Of a DNA stretch of 64,000 nucleotides, positions 55,459 to 63,494 are shown in pieces. The translations under genes were made by a program, and so were the position numbers. The notes below the pieces were generated by a model that had not been told where the DNA came from, ran no database searches, and saw only the letters and a list, made by a program, of their open reading frames with translations. Source of the DNA: Bdellovibrio sp. ZAP7 (lineage in GTDB: Bacteria > Bdellovibrionota_B > Oligoflexia > Oligoflexales > RGVZ01); assembly GCA_945900755.1 (NCBI GenBank), contig CAMDKS010000001.1:127491-191490 (forward strand), in the 5' to 3' direction. Positions within the stretch are counted from its first letter, which is position 1, and every line of letters begins with the position of its first letter.

Positions 55459-56245
55459 GACGAAATTTGGCCACATAAAGGCTTTACTTTTGGCGGCAGG
55501 CCTTGGCACTCGGCTTCGACCGTTTACTGATAAGTGGCCAAAATGTCTGATGCCCATTCAAAAAAAGGCACTCCTAGAGATTTGGTTAGATAATTTGCAG
55601 CAATTGGGGCTCGAAGGCGTGTTGGTGAACCTCCATGCTCACAGCGAAATTGTGAAAGATTTTCTAGCGAGGCCAAAGTATAAGAATTGGGCTTCGGGTG
55701 TTTATGAGTCAGAACTATTGGGAACTGCCGGTACTATTCGCCAAAATTTGGGCTATTTTGCAGAACAAACAACTTTCTTTGCACATGCTGATAATTTATG
55801 CATTTGTGATTTCGAGGCTTTTTTTGAATTTCATTTGCGCGGTCGACCAAATGGTACAGTCCTGACAATGATGACGTTTTCGACCGACACCCCACAAACC
55901 TGCGGAATTGTTGAATTAGACGGCCGAGGCGTGGTCCAGAAGTTTCACGAAAAGCTAGCAAACCCGCCAGGAAACAAGGCAAACGCAGCCATCTATTTAA
56001 TTGAGCCGGTAGTTTTAGATTGGTTGCGGGATCACAAGACAGTGACTGATTTCAGCACGGAAGTAATTCCAGCATTTTTGGGCAAAATAGCCACTTGGCA
56101 CAATCCTCAAGTGATGAGAGACATCGGAAATCCAGCCGCATTAAAGGCGGCCCAAAAAGACTTGCCACCTGCCGCCTCCTATCAAATGGATGCGTGGCAG
56201 GAGAAATTTCTGAAAAACCCGATTCACTCGCAAATTCGAGCATAA
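55448..56245 (+). CDS. Sugar-1-phosphate nucleotidyltransferase
   Basis: A nucleotidyltransferase of about 265 residues. The signature LLAAGLGTRLRPFTDKWPKCL is near residue 15, and AHADNLCICD and GTAGTIRQNL follow the HddC/RmlA pattern. Start is uncertain. TTG at 55448 (overlapping the preceding stop by 11 bases) was preferred over TTG at 55415; neither has a strong ribosome site. It might load a heptose 1-phosphate onto a nucleotide, parallel to the NTase domain of the next gene. Two nucleotidyltransferases in one operon mean two activated sugars or a choice of nucleotide. Confidence 0.82.
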   Translation: MESKTKFGHIKALLLAAGLGTRLRPFTDKWPKCLMPIQKKALLEIWLDNLQQLGLEGVLVNLHAHSEIVKDFLARPKYKNWASGVYESELLGTAGTIRQNLGYFAEQTTFFAHADNLCICDFEAFFEFHLRGRPNGTVLTMMTFSTDTPQTCGIVELDGRGVVQKFHEKLANPPGNKANAAIYLIEPVVLDWLRDHKTVTDFSTEVIPAFLGKIATWHNPQVMRDIGNPAALKAAQKDLPPAASYQMDAWQEKFLKNPIHSQIRA

Positions 56246-56283
56246 AATAAGCGCCCTTTTCAAGAAAAGAAGAATACTCTAAC

Positions 56284-56312
56284 TTTACAATTTTCCTAAA
56301 AAATAGTCTTAT
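56284..56312 (+). promoter_or_regulatory. Weak candidate internal promoter
   Basis: TTTACA (56284-56289) and TCTTAT (56307-56312) have 17-base spacing in the 129-bp gap before the HldE-like gene. The -10 match is poor. Confidence 0.3.
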
Positions 56313-56374
56313 TGACCCCTAATAATAAAATGTCTCACTCCGTACGGATTTGAGCCTAGAGCGCAGGTGCATTC

Positions 56375-57904
56375 ATGGGGCCATCCCACTCTCAAAAAAT
56401 CATCGCTTTCACTGAGATTCAAAATAATATTTCTGCGAAAAAATCGGTTCTTTGCTACGGCCACTTCAATGTCATTCATCCAGGGCACATCCGGTTTTTG
56501 CAATATGCTAGGTCTCTTGGCCTCCACTTAACAGTTGCGGTTATTGGCGATAGCCTAATACCTTCGGCAGCAAAAAAAAGATACTTTTCTCAAGGGGACC
56601 GCGCCGACGGTGTGGCCGCCATCCAATATGTGGATAAAGTAATAATTCTTGATGGCTTTAGCCTAAACGATTTAGTTTCTAAAATTACTCCTAAGATTCT
56701 AGTTCTTGGTAAGGAGTTCGAAAAAAATCGTGAGTTAGACCTACATCCCGCGATTGAAAACATTGAAAAAAATGGCGGTAAGATTGTCTATCATGCGGGC
56801 GAAGTCCATTATTCATCCGCAGATTTTCTTCACAGCAGCACTCAGGACATTGAAGATGAGCGTCATGAAATGTTTCACGACGCCTGCCGGAGACAGTCAA
56901 TCGGTGCAAAAACATTAGTTGACCGCATTGGGAAATTTCAAAAAAGCCGCATTCTAGTACTGGGCGATACGATCGTAGATCAATACGTGGCCTGTGATGC
57001 TATTGGGATGAGTGCAGAGGCGCCAGTACTGGTGGTCAAGGAAATTGAAGCTAGAGAATTCGTCGGTGGTGCCGGAGTAGTCGCCGCACATGTGCGTGCA
57101 CTTGGCGCATCTTGTACATTTCTCTCGGTGCTTGGAAACGACGATAACGCAAAATTCGTCAAGCAAGACTTAGAAAAGCAGGGTGTTACCACCTATTTTG
57201 TAACAGATCCAAGCAGACCGACGACATTTAAAATTAGGTATATGGTCGATAACCAAAAACTTTTTCGCGTTAGTCGCCTAAAAGAACATACGATTGAGCA
57301 AAGTATCGAAGACGAGCTTATTAGCCAGCTTAATATCCTTGCTCCCGAGGTGGACGGAATTTTAGTTTGTGATTTTGTGTACGGTGTCGTGACTTCGCGA
57401 GTCATAAAAGAGATTGAACGTCTTGCCTCCAAACACAAAATATTGATTTTTGGTGACGTGCAGTGCAGCTCACAGGTTGGAAATATCGCCAAATTCGAAA
57501 ATTTCGACCTCCTTTGCCCAACAGAACGAGAAGCCCGAATCGCCCTCGGAAACCAGCATGACGGGGTGGAGTGGGTTGCAAATAAACTTCTCACGCAGAC
57601 AGGCTCCAAAAATTTAATTGTAAAACTAGGAGCAGAGGGCTTTATTGCATATACCAAAGAGGCGACCGACGACTTTATAAGCCGGGAGCACTTTCCAGCA
57701 CTCGTCTCCAATCCTCTGGATGTGGCGGGTGCAGGAGACTCGCTCCTTGCAGCGGTGGCCGTTAGCATGTGCTCCGGGGCAACTCTCATGGAGGCGTCGG
57801 CTTTAGGAGCATGTATGGCAGCAATTGCGGTTCAGACCATCGGAAATATCCCAGTAACGCATCAAAAACTAATTAATTACATCCAAGAAATGGAGAAATT
57901 ATGA
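56375..57904 (+). CDS. HldE-like bifunctional protein with reversed domain order (nucleotidyltransferase-kinase)
   Basis: A 509-residue two-domain protein. Residues ~22-160 are a cytidylyltransferase-fold nucleotidyltransferase with HPGH at 35-38. Residues ~185-509 are a PfkB/ribokinase-like kinase: GGAGVVAAHV at 231-240 and the GAGD catalytic element at 452-455 (Asp455 is the base). Canonical HldE has kinase first and nucleotidyltransferase second. Here the order is swapped, so the two activities are the same but the architecture is not. It would phosphorylate heptose 7-phosphate at C1 (beta type) and later form a nucleotide heptose. AGGTG precedes ATG. The next SDR overlaps (ATGA). Confidence 0.88.
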   Translation: MGPSHSQKIIAFTEIQNNISAKKSVLCYGHFNVIHPGHIRFLQYARSLGLHLTVAVIGDSLIPSAAKKRYFSQGDRADGVAAIQYVDKVIILDGFSLNDLVSKITPKILVLGKEFEKNRELDLHPAIENIEKNGGKIVYHAGEVHYSSADFLHSSTQDIEDERHEMFHDACRRQSIGAKTLVDRIGKFQKSRILVLGDTIVDQYVACDAIGMSAEAPVLVVKEIEAREFVGGAGVVAAHVRALGASCTFLSVLGNDDNAKFVKQDLEKQGVTTYFVTDPSRPTTFKIRYMVDNQKLFRVSRLKEHTIEQSIEDELISQLNILAPEVDGILVCDFVYGVVTSRVIKEIERLASKHKILIFGDVQCSSQVGNIAKFENFDLLCPTEREARIALGNQHDGVEWVANKLLTQTGSKNLIVKLGAEGFIAYTKEATDDFISREHFPALVSNPLDVAGAGDSLLAAVAVSMCSGATLMEASALGACMAAIAVQTIGNIPVTHQKLINYIQEMEKL

Positions 57905-58893
57905 CAACTTCGCTAACTAAAGTATTCATAACAGGCGGCGCAGGCTATGTGGGTGCAGTGCTGGTGCCAAAACTATTGAAAGAAGGATACAGTGTTACAG
58001 TTCTTGATTTGATGATTTACGGCGAAGACGTCATTGCAAGTCACCCAAATTTGAAGTTAATAAAAGGCGACATCCGCGATCAAAAACTTTTAAAAGAGTC
58101 CATTCCCGGTCATGATGCCGTGATTCACCTGGCGTGTATTTCAAATGACCCCAGTTTTGAGTTAAATCCCAATCTTGGGCGTTCCATTAATCTAGACGCA
58201 TTTCGCCCATTGGTGACGATCAGTCAAAATGCGGGAGTTGCCCGGTTTATTTATGCATCGTCTTCCTCAGTGTACGGCGTAAAAAATGTGCCCAATATTA
58301 CCGAAGACGTGCTGCTAGAGCCGCTTACTGACTACTCAAAATTCAAAGCGGATTGTGAAAAAATATTGGCTGAATTTCAGACCGATAAATTCACCACTGT
58401 AACCATTCGCCCTGCAACAGTGTGCGGTTATTCGCCTAGACAACGACTTGACGTTGTCGTAAATATTTTAACAAATCTGGCTTATCACAAGCGGGAAATC
58501 TCGGTGTTCGGTGGCGACCAACTTCGGCCAAACATCCATATTGCCGACATGGTAGACGCCTACTTGTTGCTGCTAAAGGCTCCTAAGGAAAAGATCGCAG
58601 GCGAGATATTTAACGCAGGATACGAGAACCATTCCGTCCTTGAAATTGCCAACATGGTAAAAGAAGTCATCGGTCCTGACGTGAAACTAGTGGCCACCGC
58701 CTCCGATGACAACCGCTCCTATCATATATCATCGGCTAAAATTCACAAAGTACTAGGCTTTAAAGCTAAGCACAGCATCCAGGAAGCTTCCGCAGACCTT
58801 AAAAAGGCTTTCGATCAAAATTTACTACCCAACTCTCTGACCGAGAAAAAGTATTTCAATATAAAAGTTATGCAAGACGTCAATTTGAAATGA
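57901..58893 (+). CDS. Extended SDR sugar epimerase/dehydratase
   Basis: A 330-residue SDR. GGAGYVGAVLVPK near residue 12 is the NAD site, ASSSSVYG and YSKFK (Tyr/Lys) the catalytic site, and the C-terminus ends in KYFNIKVMQD. The GGAG ribosome site is five bases before ATG, and the gene overlaps the HldE-like stop (ATGA). It is distant from the other SDR of this operon, so they likely catalyse successive steps. HldD-type epimerisation is possible but the HldD fingerprint is not clear. Confidence 0.86.
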   Translation: MTTSLTKVFITGGAGYVGAVLVPKLLKEGYSVTVLDLMIYGEDVIASHPNLKLIKGDIRDQKLLKESIPGHDAVIHLACISNDPSFELNPNLGRSINLDAFRPLVTISQNAGVARFIYASSSSVYGVKNVPNITEDVLLEPLTDYSKFKADCEKILAEFQTDKFTTVTIRPATVCGYSPRQRLDVVVNILTNLAYHKREISVFGGDQLRPNIHIADMVDAYLLLLKAPKEKIAGEIFNAGYENHSVLEIANMVKEVIGPDVKLVATASDDNRSYHISSAKIHKVLGFKAKHSIQEASADLKKAFDQNLLPNSLTEKKYFNIKVMQDVNLK

Positions 58894-58900
58894 GTCCTAG

Positions 58901-60538
58901 ATGACGCTTCGAATTGGAATAGATTTTGACAATACCATCGCTTGCTACGATGCGGCCTTTCAGGAGTGCGCAAAAACTCTCAATTATATCCCAGCAGGCC
59001 AAGTAAGTTCAAAACAAGAAATCAAAAAAGCCATCCTAATGCAGCCAGACGGTGAAACCAAATGGCAACGGGTTCAAGGGCTGGTTTACGGGAAATTCAT
59101 TAGCTATGCGACGTTATTTCCTGGTGTTGCAGAATTTCTTTGGCGGTGCCGAGTGGCTGGCGCTGAGGTTTTTATCGTTAGTCATAAAACGGACTATGGG
59201 CATTTTGATGATGAAAAAATTAACTTGAGAGAGGCCGCTCGAGAGTGGATGCTGAAGCATGAATTTTTTTCGGAATCCAAATTTGCAATTAGCAGCCGCA
59301 ACCTGTTTTTTGAGTATACTCGGGAAGAAAAAGTTAAAAAAATTTCAACTCTTAATCTAGATTTTTTTATCGATGATTTAACGGAAGTTTTAACTGAAAG
59401 TTCGTTTCCATTACAAACTAAAAAAATTCTCTTCGCTTCCGACATCTCTAATGGCGTGAACCAATTGTCTGACATTGAGGTTTGTCAATCGTGGCAGCAA
59501 ATCTCGCTGGCAGTGCTTGGCCACGTTACTGAGGGACATGCTCTAACGATCGCCCAACTTTTATGGCCAGAACTCGGTCTGACTCAAATATGCGCTATTA
59601 GTGGGCGTGGGAATAGCCGGGTTTTTCAACTTTCGGCTGCGGACAAAACAAAATATGCACTAAAACAATACCCCAATTTGCAAATAGATCCTCGACCAAG
59701 GCTCGAGACCGAATTCAAGGTTTGTACTTTGTTGCATGCTAGAGGATTGCCGGTGGCAAATGCCGTGGCAAAAGATATGAGCCTCAATTGGGGACTGTAT
59801 GACTGGCTTGACGGTGTGGATATTGGGGTAAATCGTCTAGAGTTGTTTTCGCAAGTAGCGGACTTTGTCGGTGCTTTGGCGATATTAGGATCAGAAATTG
59901 ATTGCGGGAATTTTCCAGCCGCCTCGGAGGCCTGTTTTTCGGGCGCTGAAATAGAACGTCAAATCTCTACGCGCCTAATCGCATTGAAAACTGTTGGAAG
60001 ACCTGACGTCGAGAAATTTTTAGACGATCAATTGATGCCAGTTTATAATCAGGCATTAACCCGCGCGAAGACCTTGTTAGGATCCTCATTTGACAACGAA
60101 ATTAAGCAGTCCGAACGAATGCTTAGTCCCTCCGACTTTGGTTTTCATAATATGAAGGTGTCAGACACCTCCAGACTAGTATTCTATGATTTTGAGTACT
60201 TTGGGTGGGACGACCCCGTAAAACTCATATCTGACAGTCTTTGGCACCCAGGAATGAACCTGGACGAAGAAGAAGCCCAAGTTTGGTTTACCACAATTCG
60301 ACCTCTCTTTCCCGAGATGCCCAATTTCGATTTGAGATTTCGATGCCTTTATCCACTATTTGGTATTCGCTGGGCCTTAATTTTGTTAAACGAGTTTGTG
60401 CGGGCAAAATTGAAAAATCGTGTCAATGCTGACCCAGGTAAGCAGTTTTCAATTGAAGCCATTCAAGCGAGGCAACTGGAAAAGGCCGAGTTGCTTTTGG
60501 GGCGGGTTCGAAAATTTGCGGTGCTAAAATTGGAATAA
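58901..60538 (+). CDS. Fusion: HAD phosphatase-like domain + aminoglycoside-phosphotransferase-like kinase domain
   Basis: A 545-residue two-domain protein. Residues 1-205 are HAD-like: IDFDNTI (motif I), IVSHK (motif II Ser), KVKKI (motif III Lys), DFFIDDLTE (motif IV). Residues ~210-545 are APH/choline-kinase-like: nucleotide Lys in YALKQY, catalytic loop SPSDFGFHNM (Asp, Asn), and the metal Asp in YDFEYFGWDD. A phosphatase and a kinase on one chain, in a heptose operon, could process a bisphosphate sugar or a diphosphate-linked aglycone. The start codon has no ribosome site but lies seven bases after the previous stop, fitting reinitiation. Confidence 0.85.
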   Translation: MTLRIGIDFDNTIACYDAAFQECAKTLNYIPAGQVSSKQEIKKAILMQPDGETKWQRVQGLVYGKFISYATLFPGVAEFLWRCRVAGAEVFIVSHKTDYGHFDDEKINLREAAREWMLKHEFFSESKFAISSRNLFFEYTREEKVKKISTLNLDFFIDDLTEVLTESSFPLQTKKILFASDISNGVNQLSDIEVCQSWQQISLAVLGHVTEGHALTIAQLLWPELGLTQICAISGRGNSRVFQLSAADKTKYALKQYPNLQIDPRPRLETEFKVCTLLHARGLPVANAVAKDMSLNWGLYDWLDGVDIGVNRLELFSQVADFVGALAILGSEIDCGNFPAASEACFSGAEIERQISTRLIALKTVGRPDVEKFLDDQLMPVYNQALTRAKTLLGSSFDNEIKQSERMLSPSDFGFHNMKVSDTSRLVFYDFEYFGWDDPVKLISDSLWHPGMNLDEEEAQVWFTTIRPLFPEMPNFDLRFRCLYPLFGIRWALILLNEFVRAKLKNRVNADPGKQFSIEAIQARQLEKAELLLGRVRKFAVLKLE

Positions 60539-60672
60539 AATGTTTTGCCCAACAGGTCTGTGAAAAGTTGTTAAAAATCAATTGCGCCATTGCCCCTGTT
60601 CGTCCACAGAATTAACTCAAATGATGAGTCAGACCACCAAGACCCGTAAATAATTAGGAAAGTAGTTGAGTT

Positions 60673-61368
60673 ATGAAAGTACTTGAATTGGAGAAAACCA
60701 AAGATCCTGTTAATCAGCCGCTAATTGATTTGGAGCAGACTATTGGATTGCAAAAACTTGGTATAATGAATAACGCAGTCTGGCACGAAGATCCGAAGCG
60801 CCTAGTGTTCACTCTCTCTCGATATAAATTTGTCGCTAAAATGTTGACCGGAAAACAGCAGGTTGCTGAAATTGGATGTGGCGATGGATTTGGAGCTCGC
60901 ATCGTGCGCCAAGAAGTAAAGAATTTACTGATTACGGATTATGACTCATATTTTATCGATAGGTATAAGCAGCAGGCCTCATTAAAGTGGCCAATTGATT
61001 CAAAAACGCACAATATTTTGGAAGCGCCACTGGCATCAAAAATGGATGCTATTTATTCCCTGGACGTTTTGGAACATATTGATGTGTCTCAAGAGGGCGA
61101 TTTTCTAAAAAATATAGGTCTTTCTCTTAAAGATAATGGATGTGCTATTATCGGTATGCCAAGTTTAGAGTCGCAGCTGTATGCGTCGCCCGGTAGTCGT
61201 GAGGGTCATATCAATTGCAAAAGCGGAGATAGTCTGCAAGGATTATTACTTAAATATTATGAGCATGTTTTTTTATTTTCTATGAACGATGAGGTGATTA
61301 GTACCGGTTTTTCTAAAATGGCGCATTATTTAATGGCACTTTGTGTAATGCCCAAGCGAATAACATAA
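60673..61368 (+). CDS. Class I SAM-dependent methyltransferase
   Basis: A 231-residue methyltransferase with VAEIGCGDGFGARI (SAM motif, near residue 66) and SLDVLEHIDVSQEG near 133. TAGGAAAG precedes ATG by about ten bases. It follows a 134-bp gap after the fusion gene and precedes a 159-bp gap, so it may have its own promoter, though no clear one was seen. Substrate unknown. Confidence 0.84.
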   Translation: MKVLELEKTKDPVNQPLIDLEQTIGLQKLGIMNNAVWHEDPKRLVFTLSRYKFVAKMLTGKQQVAEIGCGDGFGARIVRQEVKNLLITDYDSYFIDRYKQQASLKWPIDSKTHNILEAPLASKMDAIYSLDVLEHIDVSQEGDFLKNIGLSLKDNGCAIIGMPSLESQLYASPGSREGHINCKSGDSLQGLLLKYYEHVFLFSMNDEVISTGFSKMAHYLMALCVMPKRIT

Positions 61369-61527
61369 TGTATTTAATAGTTGGTAGTGGCAGTACAATC
61401 GGGGATGGGGAGCTTGATACATCTGTTATTTTAAATGTAAAAATTTCAATTTTGTGAATCCCTATCGAATGATATGTAACATGCTGCCCCTCCGTGTCAA
61501 AATTCGTAACCTATTTCGGTGTATTAA

Positions 61528-62082
61528 ATGAACCTAGTCTCTGAGTTAGAAAATTTCGATTTGCAGTCTGCTGAAGTGCTTTATGCCAAGGACTCAGAAA
61601 TTATTAAGCTCAAAAATTCGCAAGTTACTCAGTTAATTTCCATGTCTAATCAAAATGAACGCAAGCGAATTAGGATTTGTACTCATAGGGGGCCAGGCGA
61701 ATTACTTCATGAAATGATAATAGTGCACGCAAAAGGCACTTATGTTCGGCCACATAAACATCTCGGAAGATCTGAATCCTTTCATGTAATATCTGGTCGA
61801 GCGGACGTTATAGTCCTTGATGACTTCGCCGAGATTGTCGACGTCATTCCAATGGGCGACTACCGTTCGGGCGAACATTTTTATTACAGGTTAAACAGTA
61901 ACTTTTTTCACACGATGCTAATTTACTCGGACTCCTTAGTCTTTCAAGAAGTTACAATGGGCCCATTTGACCCAAAAAGTACAATTTTTGCACCGTGGTC
62001 GCCGACGGAGGATGTCGCTGACGAAGTGGTAAGTTTCACCGAGAGTATGAACAAGAGAGCCCAGAATTTTTTGCGACTATAA
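61528..62082 (+). CDS. WbuC-like cupin metalloprotein
   Basis: A 184-residue single-cupin protein. EMIIVHAKGTYVRPHKHLGRSESFHVISG carries His residues and a Glu that form the usual metal site. This pattern matches the WbuC family found in O-antigen clusters. Its activity has not been settled; a sugar isomerase or epimerase-like role is suggested by the fold. The ATG has a weak ribosome site. The C-methyltransferase gene begins shortly after. Confidence 0.85.
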   Translation: MNLVSELENFDLQSAEVLYAKDSEIIKLKNSQVTQLISMSNQNERKRIRICTHRGPGELLHEMIIVHAKGTYVRPHKHLGRSESFHVISGRADVIVLDDFAEIVDVIPMGDYRSGEHFYYRLNSNFFHTMLIYSDSLVFQEVTMGPFDPKSTIFAPWSPTEDVADEVVSFTESMNKRAQNFLRL

Positions 62083-62108
62083 TTTTTCAAATATTGGGGA
62101 GGGATAAC

Positions 62109-63386
62109 ATGGCAGATGTGATCGTAAGGCGAAAAATTTGTCGCCTTTGTCGCTGTGAAGTGCTGGATTTGGCCCTGACTTTATTGCCCTCTGCCCTAGC
62201 GGATGAGTTTTTACTGACTTCTCAGCACAATCTGGAACAAGCCAAATATCCGCTAGATCTATATTTATGCAGGAAATGCGGGTTTTCGCAGCTTCTTGAC
62301 GTGGTAACTGGTAATACAATATATCTCAATTACACTCATGAAACTATAAGCGCGACAGGGCTAGGAACTCACTTCATCAAATACTCGAGAGACGTTGCAG
62401 CGGCACTTTCATTCCCGCCAAGCACACTGATGATTGATATTGGTAGCCATGACAATGATGGTTCGCTGTTGCGTGGGTTCAAGGATGCAGGATATCGGGT
62501 TTTAGGGTTAGGGATTGATCCTGCTAGGGAGATGAGTAGGAACGCTACGGAGGCGGGAATTGAGACCCGCCCTGAATTTTTTACATCGGAATTAGGACGG
62601 AAAATTGCTGGAGCTCACGGCCGACCTAAAGTAATAACAGCTAATAATATCTATGCGAATATTGACGACCTTGAAGGGATAACCGTCGCAATTCGGGAGT
62701 TAATGGCAGACGATGGCGTTTTCGTTTTTGAAAGTTTTTATGCGCTTGATTGGATTAAAAACAAGGTATTTGATTTTATGTACCATGAACATTTGTCTTA
62801 TTTTAGCGTCAAGCCTCTGAAGGTTTTTTTTGATCGCCTCGGCATGGATTTGTTTGATGTTTGGCCTGTCGCCACAAAGGGTGGGTCCATGCGTTATTTT
62901 GTTCAGAAGAAATCAGGAAAGCGAACCTCCCAGCCGTCGGTGAATTTGGCAATTGAAAATGAGGATAATTTCGGACTATTTACTTTAAAAACATTCACCA
63001 CATTTGCCGCCCAAATCGAAAAACTAAAAAATGAGGCGTTAACTTTCATGAACCCACTTGTTGCAAGCGGCAAAAAAATCGCTGGATTTGGAGCCTCAGC
63101 TACGACTACCACGTTAATGCACCATTTTGAACTTGAAAAGAATATAAGTTTTATTGTCGACGATTTCAAAGTAAAGCAAAACACTCTTAGTCCCGGACAT
63201 AAAATACCCGTATTCTCGCCAGACGTCATTTACCAAGAAAATCCGGACTACATTTTTATTTTCGCTTGGCGATACGTTCATCCAATTATTGCAAAGCATA
63301 AGCGATATCTCGAACAGGGAGGTAAGTTCATTGTGCCGCTCCCAGAATTCAAGGTTATTGATAAGTCTAATTTCGGAGAGACTTGA
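62109..63386 (+). CDS. Zn-binding SAM C-methyltransferase (TylC3/NovU-like)
   Basis: A 425-residue protein in three parts. The N-terminal Cys motif (CRLCRCE and later CRKCG) is a zinc-binding region, IDIGSHDNDGSLL near residue 115 is the SAM site, and YHEHLSYFS is the family signature. The third part, IAGFGASATTTTL near 325, is the C-terminal Rossmann-like domain. Such enzymes put a methyl on C3 of a 4-keto sugar nucleotide. ATG at 62109 has GGGGAGGG just upstream; the TTG at 62094 overlaps that site. A branched-chain or C-methyl sugar is implied. Confidence 0.9.
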   Translation: MADVIVRRKICRLCRCEVLDLALTLLPSALADEFLLTSQHNLEQAKYPLDLYLCRKCGFSQLLDVVTGNTIYLNYTHETISATGLGTHFIKYSRDVAAALSFPPSTLMIDIGSHDNDGSLLRGFKDAGYRVLGLGIDPAREMSRNATEAGIETRPEFFTSELGRKIAGAHGRPKVITANNIYANIDDLEGITVAIRELMADDGVFVFESFYALDWIKNKVFDFMYHEHLSYFSVKPLKVFFDRLGMDLFDVWPVATKGGSMRYFVQKKSGKRTSQPSVNLAIENEDNFGLFTLKTFTTFAAQIEKLKNEALTFMNPLVASGKKIAGFGASATTTTLMHHFELEKNISFIVDDFKVKQNTLSPGHKIPVFSPDVIYQENPDYIFIFAWRYVHPIIAKHKRYLEQGGKFIVPLPEFKVIDKSNFGET

Positions 63387-63494
63387 TTTTTTGCGAAATC
63401 GTCGAAGAATTTTTAATCGGGAATGCGAATCTGAAAAACGCTATTCGATAGGGCAATTGTTGGGGATACTTTAAGATTAAATGGGAGTTGTAGA

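Noticed and set aside
57193-57789. Long antisense frame of 198 codons
   Set aside because: Opposite the reversed HldE kinase domain and has no homology-like motif.
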